Source of the DNA: Lucinisca nassula
Taxonomy: Eukaryota; Mollusca; Bivalvia; Lucinida; Lucinidae
Length of the DNA stretch: 64,000 nt
Assembly (NCBI GenBank): GCA_963580285.1
Contig: OY757010.1
Location: forward strand, 219,313,234-219,377,233
Reading direction: 5' to 3'
The notes under the pieces were generated by a model. The model was not told the origin of the DNA. It saw only the letters and a list, made by a program, of their open reading frames with translations, and did no database searches. Position numbers and translations under genes: made by a program. Below are positions 44,019-53,766 of the stretch, one piece after another; the stretch's first letter is position 1; each line of letters begins with the position of its first letter.

Positions 44019-44264
44019 TTAACCCTTATCTTGCTGTTCACGACAACCCCTATCTTTGCAAACAGTGTAGATCCAGATCAGATGGCTTCTGCAAACAGTG
44101 TAGATCCAGATCAGATGGCTTCTGAAGAAGCCATCTGATCAGGATCTACACTGTTTGGCTTTCAGTTTATGAATTTGTAGCAAAAAATGACATCAAGTAA
44201 TTTGATTGGTTGATAGACATAAATGGGTGTGGCTTAAATGAATATTCAGCAAGAGAAGGGTTAA
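44019..44264. mobile_element. MITE A with internal duplication
   Basis: TTAA both sides; GCAAACAGTGTAGATCCAGA and following bases (33 bp) are repeated in tandem within the left hairpin arm. Lies between the LINE ORF and the poly(A). Confidence 0.9.
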
Positions 44265-44599
44265 TGCTATGTTGTGCCATTGGTCACTCACAGGACTGCA
44301 AGGTGAACCCTACTGCACTATGATGCAGGCCTACAATTATGGTAGGAACTTATATAAGGACAAAACGTGTGTTGAATTTACAAAAAATTACATGTGCCGT
44401 GCTTGAAAGGTGTACTACCACATAAACAATTTCATTGGCTAACTTTATGAAAATATTGTATTTATGCATGTTGGCAGGCTCCAGACTGTCAGGGCAGTAG
44501 AAAATGAATGGGTAGTATACATTATTGAAAGAAGTGTAGTTGGGGTATGTGGAATGAATCTACTGGAGAACCTTCTTAGATGTGTCCTGGACCTAAGGA

Positions 44600-44643
44600 G
44601 GTGATTGTAACAGGCAGAAAAGAGAATAAAGTTTACAGATTCC
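44600..44643 (+). promoter_or_regulatory. Polyadenylation signal of the inserted retroelement
   Basis: AGAGAATAAAGTTTACAG contains AATAAA shortly before the A27 run, as expected for a reverse-transcribed polyadenylated RNA. Confidence 0.6.
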
Positions 44644-44670
44644 AAAAAAAAAAAAAAAAAAAAAAAAAAA

Positions 44671-44844
44671 GAAGTATTTTCGGTGTCTAACGGAATAAAT
44701 CCCATAGACTTACATTGATTCTGTCCATTTACATAGCCACCTAACTATACATTTGTTAGTGCAGACGGACGGACACACGGATGGACGGACAGGGGCAACG
44801 CTATATGCCCTTTCCACCATTTTTCGAATGGCGGGGGCATAAAA
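44671..44844 (+). mobile_element. Tandem-core element E5, right end
   Basis: GGTGTCTAACGGAATAAATC, then GGACGGACACACGGATGGAC and hairpin CCATT...AATGG followed by GGCGGGGGCATAAAA, the reverse complement of the 5' box ATGCCCCCGCC. Confidence 0.75.
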
Positions 44845-45045
44845 AGCCTAGGATTCTTGTCATGACCCTAACTACATGGGTCCCCCTGACTCCACCCCTA
44901 AAGAAGATTATGTGTTTGTTGTTCAAAATCAGGTAAGAATGCAGCACTGCATGACATAGCAATGAAAATGCAGATTTTTTTCACTCGTTTTCTGTATTGG
45001 CCAATATTATGGGCTCTAAATATTCTTCTTGTATTAAAGTGCTCC

Positions 45046-45253
45046 TTAGCTCTAATGTCCTGCTGAGCCTGGATATGTCTTATCATTCAAACAATCAAGA
45101 TCCTGATCAGATGGCTTCTGAAGCTGATCAGGATCTTCATAGTTTGTCATTCAGTTTATGAATTTATTGCAATAATTTTCATCAAGTAGTCTGAATGTTT
45201 CATAATCGGTAGTGTGAGTGGCATATTTAAATGTATAGCAGGATAAGAGTTAG
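45046..45253. mobile_element. MITE A, old copy flanked by TTAG
   Basis: TTAGCTCTAATGTCCTGCTG left and GCAGGATAAGAGTTAG right; hairpin apex lost. Confidence 0.75.
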
Positions 45254-45357
45254 CAAGACTGCACTTCAAGAGCTTGAACATCTTTGGCGGTTCAAACCAG
45301 TTACTGAGGGTTGATCATCAAAATACTAAGTAATGGGGCTTCAAATTAAATGGGGGC

Positions 45358-45875
45358 TTAACCTTTAGCATGCTGTAGGCGCATTCGTGCACCCGTGAAA
45401 ATGTAATGGCGCCACGCTGTAGGCGCAATCGTGCGCCGAAATTGACTGGTGTGCTTGGTGCAACTCATAGAAAAGGAGGAACTCTCGTTTTTCGGTGCGG
45501 TTTGGCATTTCGGTATCAAATAACATCCCGGCATCGATGAAAAAAAAACTTGCCGTTTCGATGTTTTTGGATGGATTTTCTTCGGGTTTTCTGGGTAAGG
45601 ATGCAATTTTTTTTAGGAAATCGCTACTTTTTGACGAACTTGATCTAATCGAGCCCAAAATACGCTCTGAAAGGGTGTTTTAAACGATTTTTCGACTCAG
45701 TCAGCTGAGTGACAGTAGGCTACTTTCGTTTTCCATATGCTTTGAATGGTGGAGAAATCAAGAAAAATACGGGTTTTTGCGTGTTAAAAGTTGCTGAAAA
45801 TGGTAGTATTTGATAAAAACAATTCAGTGGAACGGAGTATCGATAAAAAAATTAATTCAGCATGCTAAAGGTTAA
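45358..45875. mobile_element. Element P: TTAA-flanked piggyBac-like MITE
   Basis: Perfect 14-bp TIR CCTTTAGCATGCTG / CAGCATGCTAAAGG abutting TTAA. Inside the left end a direct repeat GCTGTAGGCGCA(A/T)TCGTGC occurs twice (about 45372, 45418). No transposase ORF. GC- and CpG-richer than its surroundings. Confidence 0.85.
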
Positions 45876-46520
45876 GAAAGGATTTTCCATACACTAGTAT
45901 ATTTGTTACCTGAAGCTATGACAAAGTTTTGAATCACCCATGAGATACTAGTTCTTTCACTTTATTGGCAACAGAACTTGTTCCATTTTCTTTTGGAAGT
46001 TCTTATTCTGCCATTTTATATCATAAAACAAAATGTATACAGGCTTTAAGTACACAATGTATATCAACTTACATCTATTAGGTGAGTTTTCTACTATCAA
46101 AAAAATAATCATTGTAGCATTACTGAATTTCTGTAATATTTTTGAGATTCTCTTGTTTGTTAAACAGATTAGCTAAGTTCTTGCTACAAATGGCTGCTCT
46201 GGACGAGTCCTAATTCCATTGACTGGTAAACAATTTTATTATATTCAGACTCCTTGGTGCCAAATTCAGTCATATGTCAGAAATAGACCTCCCTTTATGA
46301 TAGCAAATGGTGTAATTTTTCTGTCAAGAATATTCTAGTTTGCTGCATGCCATCAGATAGACATGCAAGGAAGTCAATAAAGCCTTTTGATTGATTGAGC
46401 CTGGGCATTTGGTAAGATACAACAAAGCATGTAAGACCTGACTAAAGACTGAAATAAACAGCCATATTATCAGCCTCTTTACTTCTCTCTATGGATTTGC
46501 CAAAATCCCCAGCTGTCTCA
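45876..46520. other. No recognised feature
   Basis: AT-rich, unassigned. Confidence 0.45.
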
Positions 46521-46525
46521 ACCGA

Positions 46526-46590
46526 CCAGCAAAGACTCTGATCAGACTGCACATACGTGCAGCCTGATCAGAGTCTTCGCTGGTCGCACA
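46526..46590. mobile_element. Palindrome family M
   Basis: CGACCAGCAAAGACTCTGAT and its mirror GCTGGTCGC, apex GCACATACGTGC; about 30-bp stem. A diverged relative sits near 48140-48300. Confidence 0.75.
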
Positions 46591-46902
46591 TGACAAATTA
46601 ACCATTTCCTGTGCAAAGCACAAATACAACTATGGAGAGAACAGAAAACTATTCTACTGCTCCCCTGAGTGATCTGTATGAAAAGCATCCCACAGACCTT
46701 ATCAGATTAATCAAAATACATACAAATGTGTGAAAGAAAGATTTTATTTATTTCTCGGAACAGTCAATAGACAATCTTTTTTCATCAGTTTTAATATTTT
46801 ACTTCAATTCCTCAAAATGCAAGATATTTTGCAAGAAATTCTGATAATAAGCTGCATTTATGCTTAATATAACTCATTACCATAGGTTTCAGTAAAATTG
46901 AT

Positions 46903-47165
46903 TTGGAGTTTAATGACCCAGTCAAAGCTATTAGGTCATGTTGAGCTAATCAGTTTACCTGACCATACATTTCCTGGGAAAAACAGTTAACCAAATAGTT
47001 AACTATGCACATTCTTTTGCCCACAGAAACTGTGGCTTGCCTAATACTTCAATTGATACTACAACAGAGAAAATATTTCATGATCAATATCTGTGAAAAA
47101 AAAATGTTGTGGACCTGACGGGTAACAAACCGGTGACCTGGGTGCACATCCTACTGAGCCATCAG
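46903..47165 (-). mobile_element. SINE S1
   Basis: GATTTGGAGTTTAATGACCC tail, GGGTAACAAACCGGTGACCT B-box side, GAGCCATCAGGCC. Confidence 0.75.
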
Positions 47166-47330
47166 GCCTTTAATCTGAAGGACTCCATCTTTTAACAGCA
47201 GTTGAATGGGTCTAAATCAGTTGTGAGTTTGAAATATCAGCTCTGGACCTTAAGTTTCATCTAAATTCTGGACTGTTTTGGAGTTAAACTGTCTTATGTC
47301 AAAAGCAAGCCAGTCAACATTTTGTCCTGG

Positions 47331-49505
47331 CCCCTGCGAAATGGAGTTCTTAACTCAAGAACTGTTCTTGAACTGCTCTTAAGAGTTCTTAATCTGTTCA
47401 TGAAGGTTTTCAAGAACACTTGTACTTGAACTATTCAAGAACACATTCTAGGAACAGTTCAAGAACTTTTTAAGAATTTGTGATATTCTTGAACTATTCT
47501 TTAACTTTTCTTGAACACTTTAAAGACTTTTCTTGAACAACATGATGACTCTGATGTTCTTGAACTGTTCTTAAATTTGTTCTTGTTGACTTCAAAGACT
47601 TTTCTTGAACAAAGTGTCTTGAAAGGCGTTCGTAGATTGTTCTTAAATTTGTTCTTGTTTATTTCAAAGACATTTCTTGAACAAATTGTAATGACAGGTG
47701 TTCTGAAACTGTTCTTAAATTTGTTCTTGATTATTTCAAAGACTTTTCTTGAACTTGTGTTCTTTAAATGTTCTGAAACTCTTCTTGATTGTTTTTCAAG
47801 AACACTTTATGAACAGTTTCAGAACTTTGTCACATGGTTTAAATCACATGATTGATGATGTCATTCAGATCTCAGCTTTCATTGGCCAATTTTCCAACTT
47901 TCCTTTTCAAAATAGCTTCTACTTAGATTTATTGTTAGGGTAAGCAAAATGATTTTGATTTTCAAATATTGTTTTTATTTCTGATTACTGATCAACCTCT
48001 TTTTGCCAAAGACTTCTTTCTGACAGTTACCAAGATTTGTTGGTGTTTTTGTTAAATATGGATCAGCAAATGTTTACATCTACTGCTGTCCACATGGCAG
48101 CACCATTTATCTGATGTGTGGGTGGGGTATAATTTCTTCCTGCAGAACAAGATGAGCCCATCAAAGACACAGAGTCTGATCAGTCTTTGCTGTGTCCTCA
48201 ATGTGTAAAAAAAGGTATAATTTTCTTCATGTAGACAGCTAACTGAGCAAAGACTCTGATCAGCATGGGCAGTGCCAAGGCTTATCTGAGTTTGGGCTGG
48301 ACACACATGCCATTTTTATCAGTTTTGTCACATCTGTTAGCCCATAAAATATAATGTCCAGTATTATAAAGTGAAATCTGTCCAACTCCACAGACGGATT
48401 CAACATGATTGGACAATGTCTCATGCAAAAGAATGACAAATCTACCTTGCTGCATTTATGAGTTACCTGCCCTTGCAAAATTCTGTGTCCTGGCTGAAAC
48501 TCTTTGACCATTTGACTGATTTGATTTATGATCTTGAACTTCACAAATGGATTCAACACCATGGGACAATATGACTTACACAAAAAATGGCAACACTACC
48601 TTGCTTAATTGATGAGTTATCTGCCCTTGCCAAACTTTGGTGTTTGGACTTACTTCTCAAAAAAGTATGCAATGACATATATTGATTAAGAGCATTTCTT
48701 CAACAGTTCTTGGGCAGTTCAAAATGTGAAGAACAGTTCAAGAACACCTGTTCTCAAAGTGGTTGAAACATGTTCTTGACGTATGCAAGAACTATAATGT
48801 TCTGGAACAGTTCTTGGTCAGTTGAAGAACTAATGTTTCTCTTGAACTGTTCAAGAAATGTACCTGTGCTGCTCTTGAAGTGTTCAAGAACAGTCCAAGA
48901 ACATTTTAAGAAATTTTAAATTGGACAATTTTTAAGAACATGTGTTCTTCAATTTTTAAGAACATTGTATTCTTAAAAAGTTCTGACAGACTGTTCTTGA
49001 ATAGTTCAGGAACAATAGTTCTTTAAAGAGTTCAAGAACTGTTCTTGAACTGTATGAGCACTTCATTGTTGAACTGTTCAAGAACATTTTTCAATACTTG
49101 TTCTTACGGGCCTCCATGGCCTAGTGGATAAGAGCGCTGACTCTTAGTCATTAGGTCTCTCACCGCCGTAGGTTCGAGCCTCGCTCGGGCCACATGTGGG
49201 ACGCCAAGTTCTGCAACAGAAGGTCAGGTGGTTTTTTTCCGGGTACTCCGGTTTTCGCCCACCTCTGATTAACGATCGGCTCGATATAGGTGAAATAATC
49301 TTGAAAGGGCCGTAAAACCAAAACCAAAAAAAAAAAGAAAAAAAAAAAATACTTGTTCTTAAAAATTGTCCAATTTAACATTTCTTAAAATGTTCTTGAA
49401 CTGTTCTTGAACACTTTAAGAGCAAATCATGTCCAGTTCTTGAACTTTGTTCTTGAACTGTGAAAGGACTTTTCTTGAATAGTTCTTAAAGTTTTCGCAG
49501 AGGGG
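47331..49505. mobile_element. Element K2: TTCTTGAAC-array TIR element
   Basis: Ends CCCCTGCGAAATGGAGTTCT and AGTTCTTAAAGTTTTCGCAG are inverted (with GAGGGG beyond). Two arrays (47345-47860 and 48690-49490) are packed with TTCTTGAAC and GTTCAAGAA. The middle about 830 bp has few. SINE S3 is nested in the right array. Probably sits in an older S1 copy (47277-47330 and 49510-49655). No convincing protein. Confidence 0.65.
49107..49347 (+). mobile_element. SINE S3, full length with perfect 14-bp target duplication
   Basis: AATACTTGTTCTTA at 49093-49106 and 49348-49361. A box GGCCTAGTGGATAAGAGC, B box GGTTCGAGCCTC, A-rich tail. Differs from 35043-35289 at only a few positions by eye. Confidence 0.93.
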
Positions 49506-49509
49506 GGGG

Positions 49510-49655
49510 TTACTACTGCTCAAACCCTGACCATGTTTCTTTGCAAGAGGTGAAAGGTGCAGAAATATTTCATGGTCAATCTGCAGCAACATTACTGTAA
49601 CTTTGGACAGAACTCACCTCTTGATTGAAACCTCCTGAGCCATCAGACCTGGCTA
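49510..49655 (-). mobile_element. SINE S1 remnant
   Basis: ATTTCATGGTCAATCTGCAG and CTGAGCCATCAGACCTGGC; probably the other part of the S1 split by K2. Confidence 0.5.
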
Positions 49656-49683
49656 GACACCCAATGACACTTAAGGTACATAC

Positions 49684-50155
49684 TTAATCAATTTGGTTCA
49701 GAATGGAATCTCCCCTCCTATATACAGCAGGAGACCATTTCCAAGTTTAGAGGTGTAAGTAAGTAAGTAAGTAAAGTCTTTATTTAACGAGGGTAACACG
49801 TCTACTGACCATGTCAAAACTAGTATAACTAGAGCTGTCAGTGAAACTGACTAGGGCCCCGGCAGCGCTATCAGAGGAGTAGGAAAATTTGTGGATGGAC
49901 AGATGGACAGACAGAGTGATTACTATAGGGCACCCACACTTTCAGTGCGGGGCCCTAACTGAATTCCATGACAAATGCAGGAAAACACCAGCAATGCTAT
50001 GGTCAATATACATTCTCTTGATTCAGTTAGTTTTAAAAACTGATTTAAAATGGCTGGAGTTTTTGCAAAACAGAGAAGGCCCTGCATGGTCAGACAACAT
50101 AGAATCACATTATCTGCGGCGTGTGATCAGGGCCTGCACTGTTTGCCAGTGACTA
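49684..50155. mobile_element. MITE B split by a (TAAG)n element
   Basis: TTAATCAATTTGGTTCAGAA and GCAGGAGACCATTTCCAAGT are the left half; GCGGCGTGTGATCAGGGCCT and GCACTGTTTGCC the right half. Confidence 0.6.
49757..49960 (-). mobile_element. (TAAG)n-ended SINE-like element T
   Basis: TAAGTAAGTAAGTAAG followed by TCTTTATTTAACGAGGGTAA. A second copy is at 61857-61990. The right boundary is unclear. Confidence 0.5.
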
Positions 50156-50392
50156 ACATTTTGCTGGTGTGTGTTATGTATGAGTCTAAATTTGCACAGT
50201 TCAAAGTCACTGGTTAATCAAACTAACACAAGATTTATTTTTTGATTCCTGCAGTTTTAGAATGACTTCAACTTCCTATTTAAGTTGAAGGCTGAATTTG
50301 GCATTCTTTTTAGGAGTCATTTGTGTCTCCCAGTCTTAGAAATCAACTTTACTTTCACATAACAAAATGAATAAATCATGTTGTCCCTGGGA

Positions 50393-50635
50393 TACTTAAG
50401 GGAAATAGATACACCTCCAGGGGAGGCAACTCTTCAAAATATCTTTGTCTCGATCCTTATCTGTAGGGGTCTCTTCTTAAAGTAAAGAATTTGCTCCTAA
50501 GGAGCAAATTCTTTACTTTAAGAGTAGACCCCCTTTTCAAAGGGAGTTTATTTACAGGAAAGCATCAAGGAGGCCACAAAAGTTGCCTCCCTTACAAAAA
50601 TGGTCTCAGGTGTATTACTTCCCATGAAATGATAA
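50393..50635. mobile_element. MITE L with 47-bp palindrome
   Basis: CTTAAGGGAAATAGATACAC left, GTGTATTACTTCCC right. Centre CTTAAAGTAAAGAATTTGCT mirrored exactly around CCTAAGG. Confidence 0.8.
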
Positions 50636-51127
50636 CCAATAACAGCAGCAAAAGCTGACAGAAGGCATAAAATACAAAATTATTGATTTTGTCACTTTTT
50701 GATCCTCTTACACTAAAGAACTAATAATTCTGGGATCGCCTTCAGCCAAGACTTAAATCTTCGAACAAAAGAAATCATTCCTTTTCCTCTCGGTAAGGCT
50801 TCAGAGTCCAAACAACTGAAAGTTGTCGGAAATGTGATACCAGACAGTGCTGATCAAACAAGGGCATAAAAAGAAGAAAAAAAAATCTGCAAATATTGAT
50901 TTTAGCTCTTTTCTGAGACTTAGAGATTCTTTCTGCAGATAGTAATGTTTACATTCATCTTGATCACAATACCGAATATACCATATTAGAGACAATTATG
51001 GCACACGCTAAACAATATTTTTTTCAGAAGTGTGTTTGACACAAAGTAAAAAAAAAAGCTGGATTTTGCAACTTCTGTTTATGCTAAAAGGTCACCAAAA
51101 GACCATTCTACAACATACGAGTTATTA
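50636..51127. other. No recognised feature
   Basis: Unassigned. Confidence 0.45.
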
Positions 51128-51400
51128 ATGTTTGGCCAGCCGGATAGAAACAGTCGGAGGTGTGACGGACTGGTGATCAGGAGATTGCAATTGTTCGATA
51201 TCTACACTGGATGGCAACATTTTTTCTGGGGATTAATCATGAAATCTTTTCATTATCTCTCTTTGCCGATTCAAGAAGGGCAGCTGTCAGTTTCTGGCAA
51301 AAGAATTACTCACAGTGCACTGTACTGGTTAGCCGCTAATGTATAAGCATGACCAGAAAAAGTATGGTCCGGATTATCTGGGCCATTAAATTCCAAACAC
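51128..51400 (+). mobile_element. SINE S1, diverged head
   Basis: GGACTGGTGATCAGGAGATT, GGGGATTAATCATGAAATCT, GCAGCTGTCAGTTTCTGGCA, GGGCCATTAAATTCCAAACA. Confidence 0.78.
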
Positions 51401-51424
51401 AAAGGGATACGTTGCTGCATTGTG

Positions 51425-51640
51425 TATCTTAAGGGCAGATTTTTCCACTATTTTCCAAAGGGAACAATTTTTGGAATTTCCTATAAGCCTTGTGCCCACT
51501 GAACAAGGGGTCTACTCTAAAAGGAAAGAATTTGCTTCTTTAAGAGTTGACCCCTATTGACATGGAAGACAAAAATACTTTTGCAGGAGTTGCCTCCTCT
51601 GAAGGTGCATTCATTCCCCTTAAAAGGAACTGTTGATATT
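51425..51640. mobile_element. MITE L, reverse orientation, apex deleted
   Basis: TCTTAAGGGCAGATTTTTCC left, GAAGGTGCATTCATTCCCCT then TAA right; GGTCTACTCTAAAAGGAAAG arm. Confidence 0.7.
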
Positions 51641-51736
51641 CCTTTATATTTTCCCCTTGTAAGCCAACTTTGGACATGTTCAAGTGAACCAAACATGAAG
51701 GAGAATAATCGTTGACTTTTTAATTTCTAGGCATAA

Positions 51737-51965
51737 TTAACCCTTTTTGTACCAAATGGATTCTTCCTCCTTATACATAGCAGGAGTTCATTCAAAATTT
51801 AGGGTTGTCAGGTTGTGTTTTCTTCAAAATTCATTCGGGAAATGGCTTTACTTTTTGCAAACAATGTAGGCCCTGATCAGATGCCGCGTTCTGCGGCGTC
51901 TGGTCTGGGCCTGCTCTGTTTGCCAAGGTACCCCTTTAGGGGGTTTCTGGTACTAAATGGGTTAA
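51737..51965. mobile_element. MITE B, intact
   Basis: TTAACCCTTTTTGTACC to GGTACTAAATGGGTTAA; palindrome around GATGCCGCGTTCTGCGGCGT. Confidence 0.87.
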
Positions 51966-52442
51966 TGCACTCTCATCACATCAAAATGGTAGACAAGACA
52001 CAGCACAAATATCTTTCGCAGTTTTTGTGTGCAACATGCTTAAGTTACTCGGGTATATATTTGTAATGTTGGACCAACAATTATGTATGCACACAAAAAA
52101 ATGGCCAGCCAAGAAAGAGCATTTGCACAGTCTAAGCCGAGCCTTTGCTGTTCAAGTTGTCTCCAGGCCACATTTTCTCTTGTAGATGGAATGATGGCTT
52201 CAAAATCAATAGATCTGATCATGCTTTTTATTGGCAACTGTTTCATTAAACTTATTCAGAACAAACTATATCAAAGACTGTATGAAGAGCAGTTGTTGTT
52301 GTTATTCTCAGGCAAGACAATTATCCCGAACTATAAAAGCTATCCAGAACCCCACTCACAATTGTGTCTCACTTTGTTCCCAAATTGCTGTCAATTACAA
52401 ATGGTTTCTAGCTGTTTCCGCCTGCCAATTTCTGCTTCCAAT

Positions 52443-52606
52443 GGGCCTCAGAGGGCCTTGACGTCGAATAGCCCAGTCAACACGGGCCTCCGAGGGCCTT
52501 GGTGTCGAATAGCCCAGTCAACACAGGCCTCCAAGGGCCTTGACGTCGAATAGCCCAGTCAACACGGGCCTCCGAGGGCCTTGACGTCGAATAGCCCAGT
52601 CAACAC
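52443..52606. repeat. Minisatellite, 41 bp x 4
   Basis: GGGCCTCCGAGGGCCTTGAC then GTCGAATAGCCCAGTCAACA and C repeat at 52443, 52484, 52525 and 52566 with one to three differences per unit. Confidence 0.92.
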
Positions 52607-52631
52607 TACTTCGATCATCCTTTCTGATACA

Positions 52632-52735
52632 GGTTTATACCATAAAAATCCTAAAAATTCGGACACCTTGAGAACTTGCTGTAATTCTCACTTTGTTTCA
52701 GGATTAATCAAGGAGTTCAAAAAGTGCAGGGTGTT
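52632..52735. mobile_element. MITE C, left arm only
   Basis: ATCCTAAAAATTCGGACACC and AGGATTAATCAAGGAGTTCA; ends about 30 bases from the donor of exon 52764-52869. Confidence 0.65.
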
Positions 52736-52763
52736 TTGCTTTCGTGTATAATGGCTACCATAC

Positions 52764-52869
52764 CTTGCATTTTTGGGTCCGACCATGGCATCATCAAATG
52801 ACGAACTAGCTGTAATGGCTGCATCAGAGATATCCCCAGACTGCATTCCCAGCGAATTCCGACATTGAG
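52764..52869 (-). CDS. DDR-like: DDR-like gene, internal coding exon (start of discoidin domain)
   Basis: Minus-strand exon of 106 bases: two bases of a split codon, 34 codons, then two bases (AG) that become Arg with the first G of the exon at 25013. The acceptor is TCTGTTTTCAG and the donor AAG|GTATGG. The peptide begins QCRNSLGMQSGDISDAAITA and ends MVGPKNA, matching the usual DDR discoidin start (Cys, then LGM.SG.I.D..ITASS, then the NAR that precedes the GAWCP exon). Where vertebrate DDRs have a collagen-contact Trp after ASS, this protein has Phe (SSSF). The upstream signal-peptide exon was not identified between here and 64000. The intron to the next exon is about 27.75 kb. Confidence 0.85.
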
Positions 52870-52998
52870 CTGAAAACAGAAATGAGATACCATGACGGCA
52901 GTACTGAAACAGGATGTAACTCAGTTTTTGAACCAGTCCAAATTAGATCCGCCATGTTTTAAGGGCACTCTGATTTCACCTGACAAGAATAGCATGGC

Positions 52999-53234
52999 TT
53001 TAATCCATTTTATACCAGAAACCCTAAAACGGGTACCATGGCAAACAGTGCAGGCCCAGATCAGACGCCGCAAAACGCGGCGTCAGATCAGGGTCTCCAC
53101 TGTTTGCTTAAAGTTCAGTCATTTTTCCAAATAAATTTTGATGAAAATTTAGAATAACCTGAAACCCCTAAATTTTGAATGGAATCATCCTATATAGAAT
53201 TAGGAAGATTCCATTTGGTACAAAAAGGGTTTAA
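52999..53234. mobile_element. MITE B
   Basis: TTAATCCATTTTATACCAG to GGTACAAAAAGGGTTTAA; palindrome GCCGCAAAACGCGGCG. Confidence 0.85.
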
Positions 53235-53365
53235 TAACTGTTAATTGGAGTTTGTACATGGTCAGCAATAGTGGCATGGAAAACAGCAGAGGGGGAAGCT
53301 TCTGGATAAATGATTGATGGAAAAATAGAAAGCCTGAGACCTTGAGCAAGCAAACAAAACTTATG

Positions 53366-53766
53366 ATCATTTGTTTTTGAATTTTATGGCCCAGCTAATA
53401 TTATTTAGGTCATATTGAGTCAGTAAGTTTCATAATCTATCCAAAGTTCCTGGGCATGCTTATACATTATGAAGCAGTTAACTTTCTAAGTCCCCATGCT
53501 AACAAACCCTATTGGTTTTATTGGGCGACAGGGCTTGAGATGTCATTTCATCTCAATGTCGGGTAAAAGTCCCACAAAATTGGAAGCAACATCTCCAAAA
53601 TGACCTTTACAGTGTTGACGGGGACGTTAAACCTCAAATCAAACAAAAAACAAAAAACTTTCTAAGTCCAGAAACTGACAACTGCCCTTCTTGAATCAGC
53701 GGCGAATGATAATAGAAAAGATTTCATGATTGATTTCTACAAAAGAATATTGCTGACATTCACATC
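53366..53766 (-). mobile_element. SINE S1 split by SINE S2
   Basis: Left part TTTTGAATTTTATGGCCCAG to 53493, right part GAAACTGACAACTGCCCTTC from 53670; S2 between. Confidence 0.75.
53494..53655 (+). mobile_element. SINE S2, truncated, nested in S1
   Basis: AACTTTCTAAGTCC at 53480-53493 and 53656-53669 flank an S2 3' half (CATGCTAACAAACCC to GGGGACGTTAAACCTCAAAT and A-rich tail). Confidence 0.92.

Larger units (their letters stand above)
38971..44670 (+). mobile_element. 5.7-kb retrotransposed insertion containing the LINE ORF
   Basis: Both ends are readable. AAAAGAAGTATTTTCG occurs at 38955-38970 and again at 44667-44682, directly after a run of 27 A (44644-44670) that is preceded by an AATAAA about 20 bases upstream. 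This is the hallmark of target-primed reverse transcription. The insert splits tandem-core element E5, whose two halves then rejoin. It carries about 1.07 kb of mostly tandem-repeat-like sequence upstream of the ORF, a MITE A copy (44019-44264) and about 380 bp of other 3' sequence. Whether all of this is one LINE or a LINE plus transduced or nested sequence is not settled. Confidence 0.75.

Noticed and set aside
47511..47855. 114-codon frame with LELFLNLFL repeats
   Set aside because: Produced by the TTCTTGAAC array of element K2, not a protein-coding signature.
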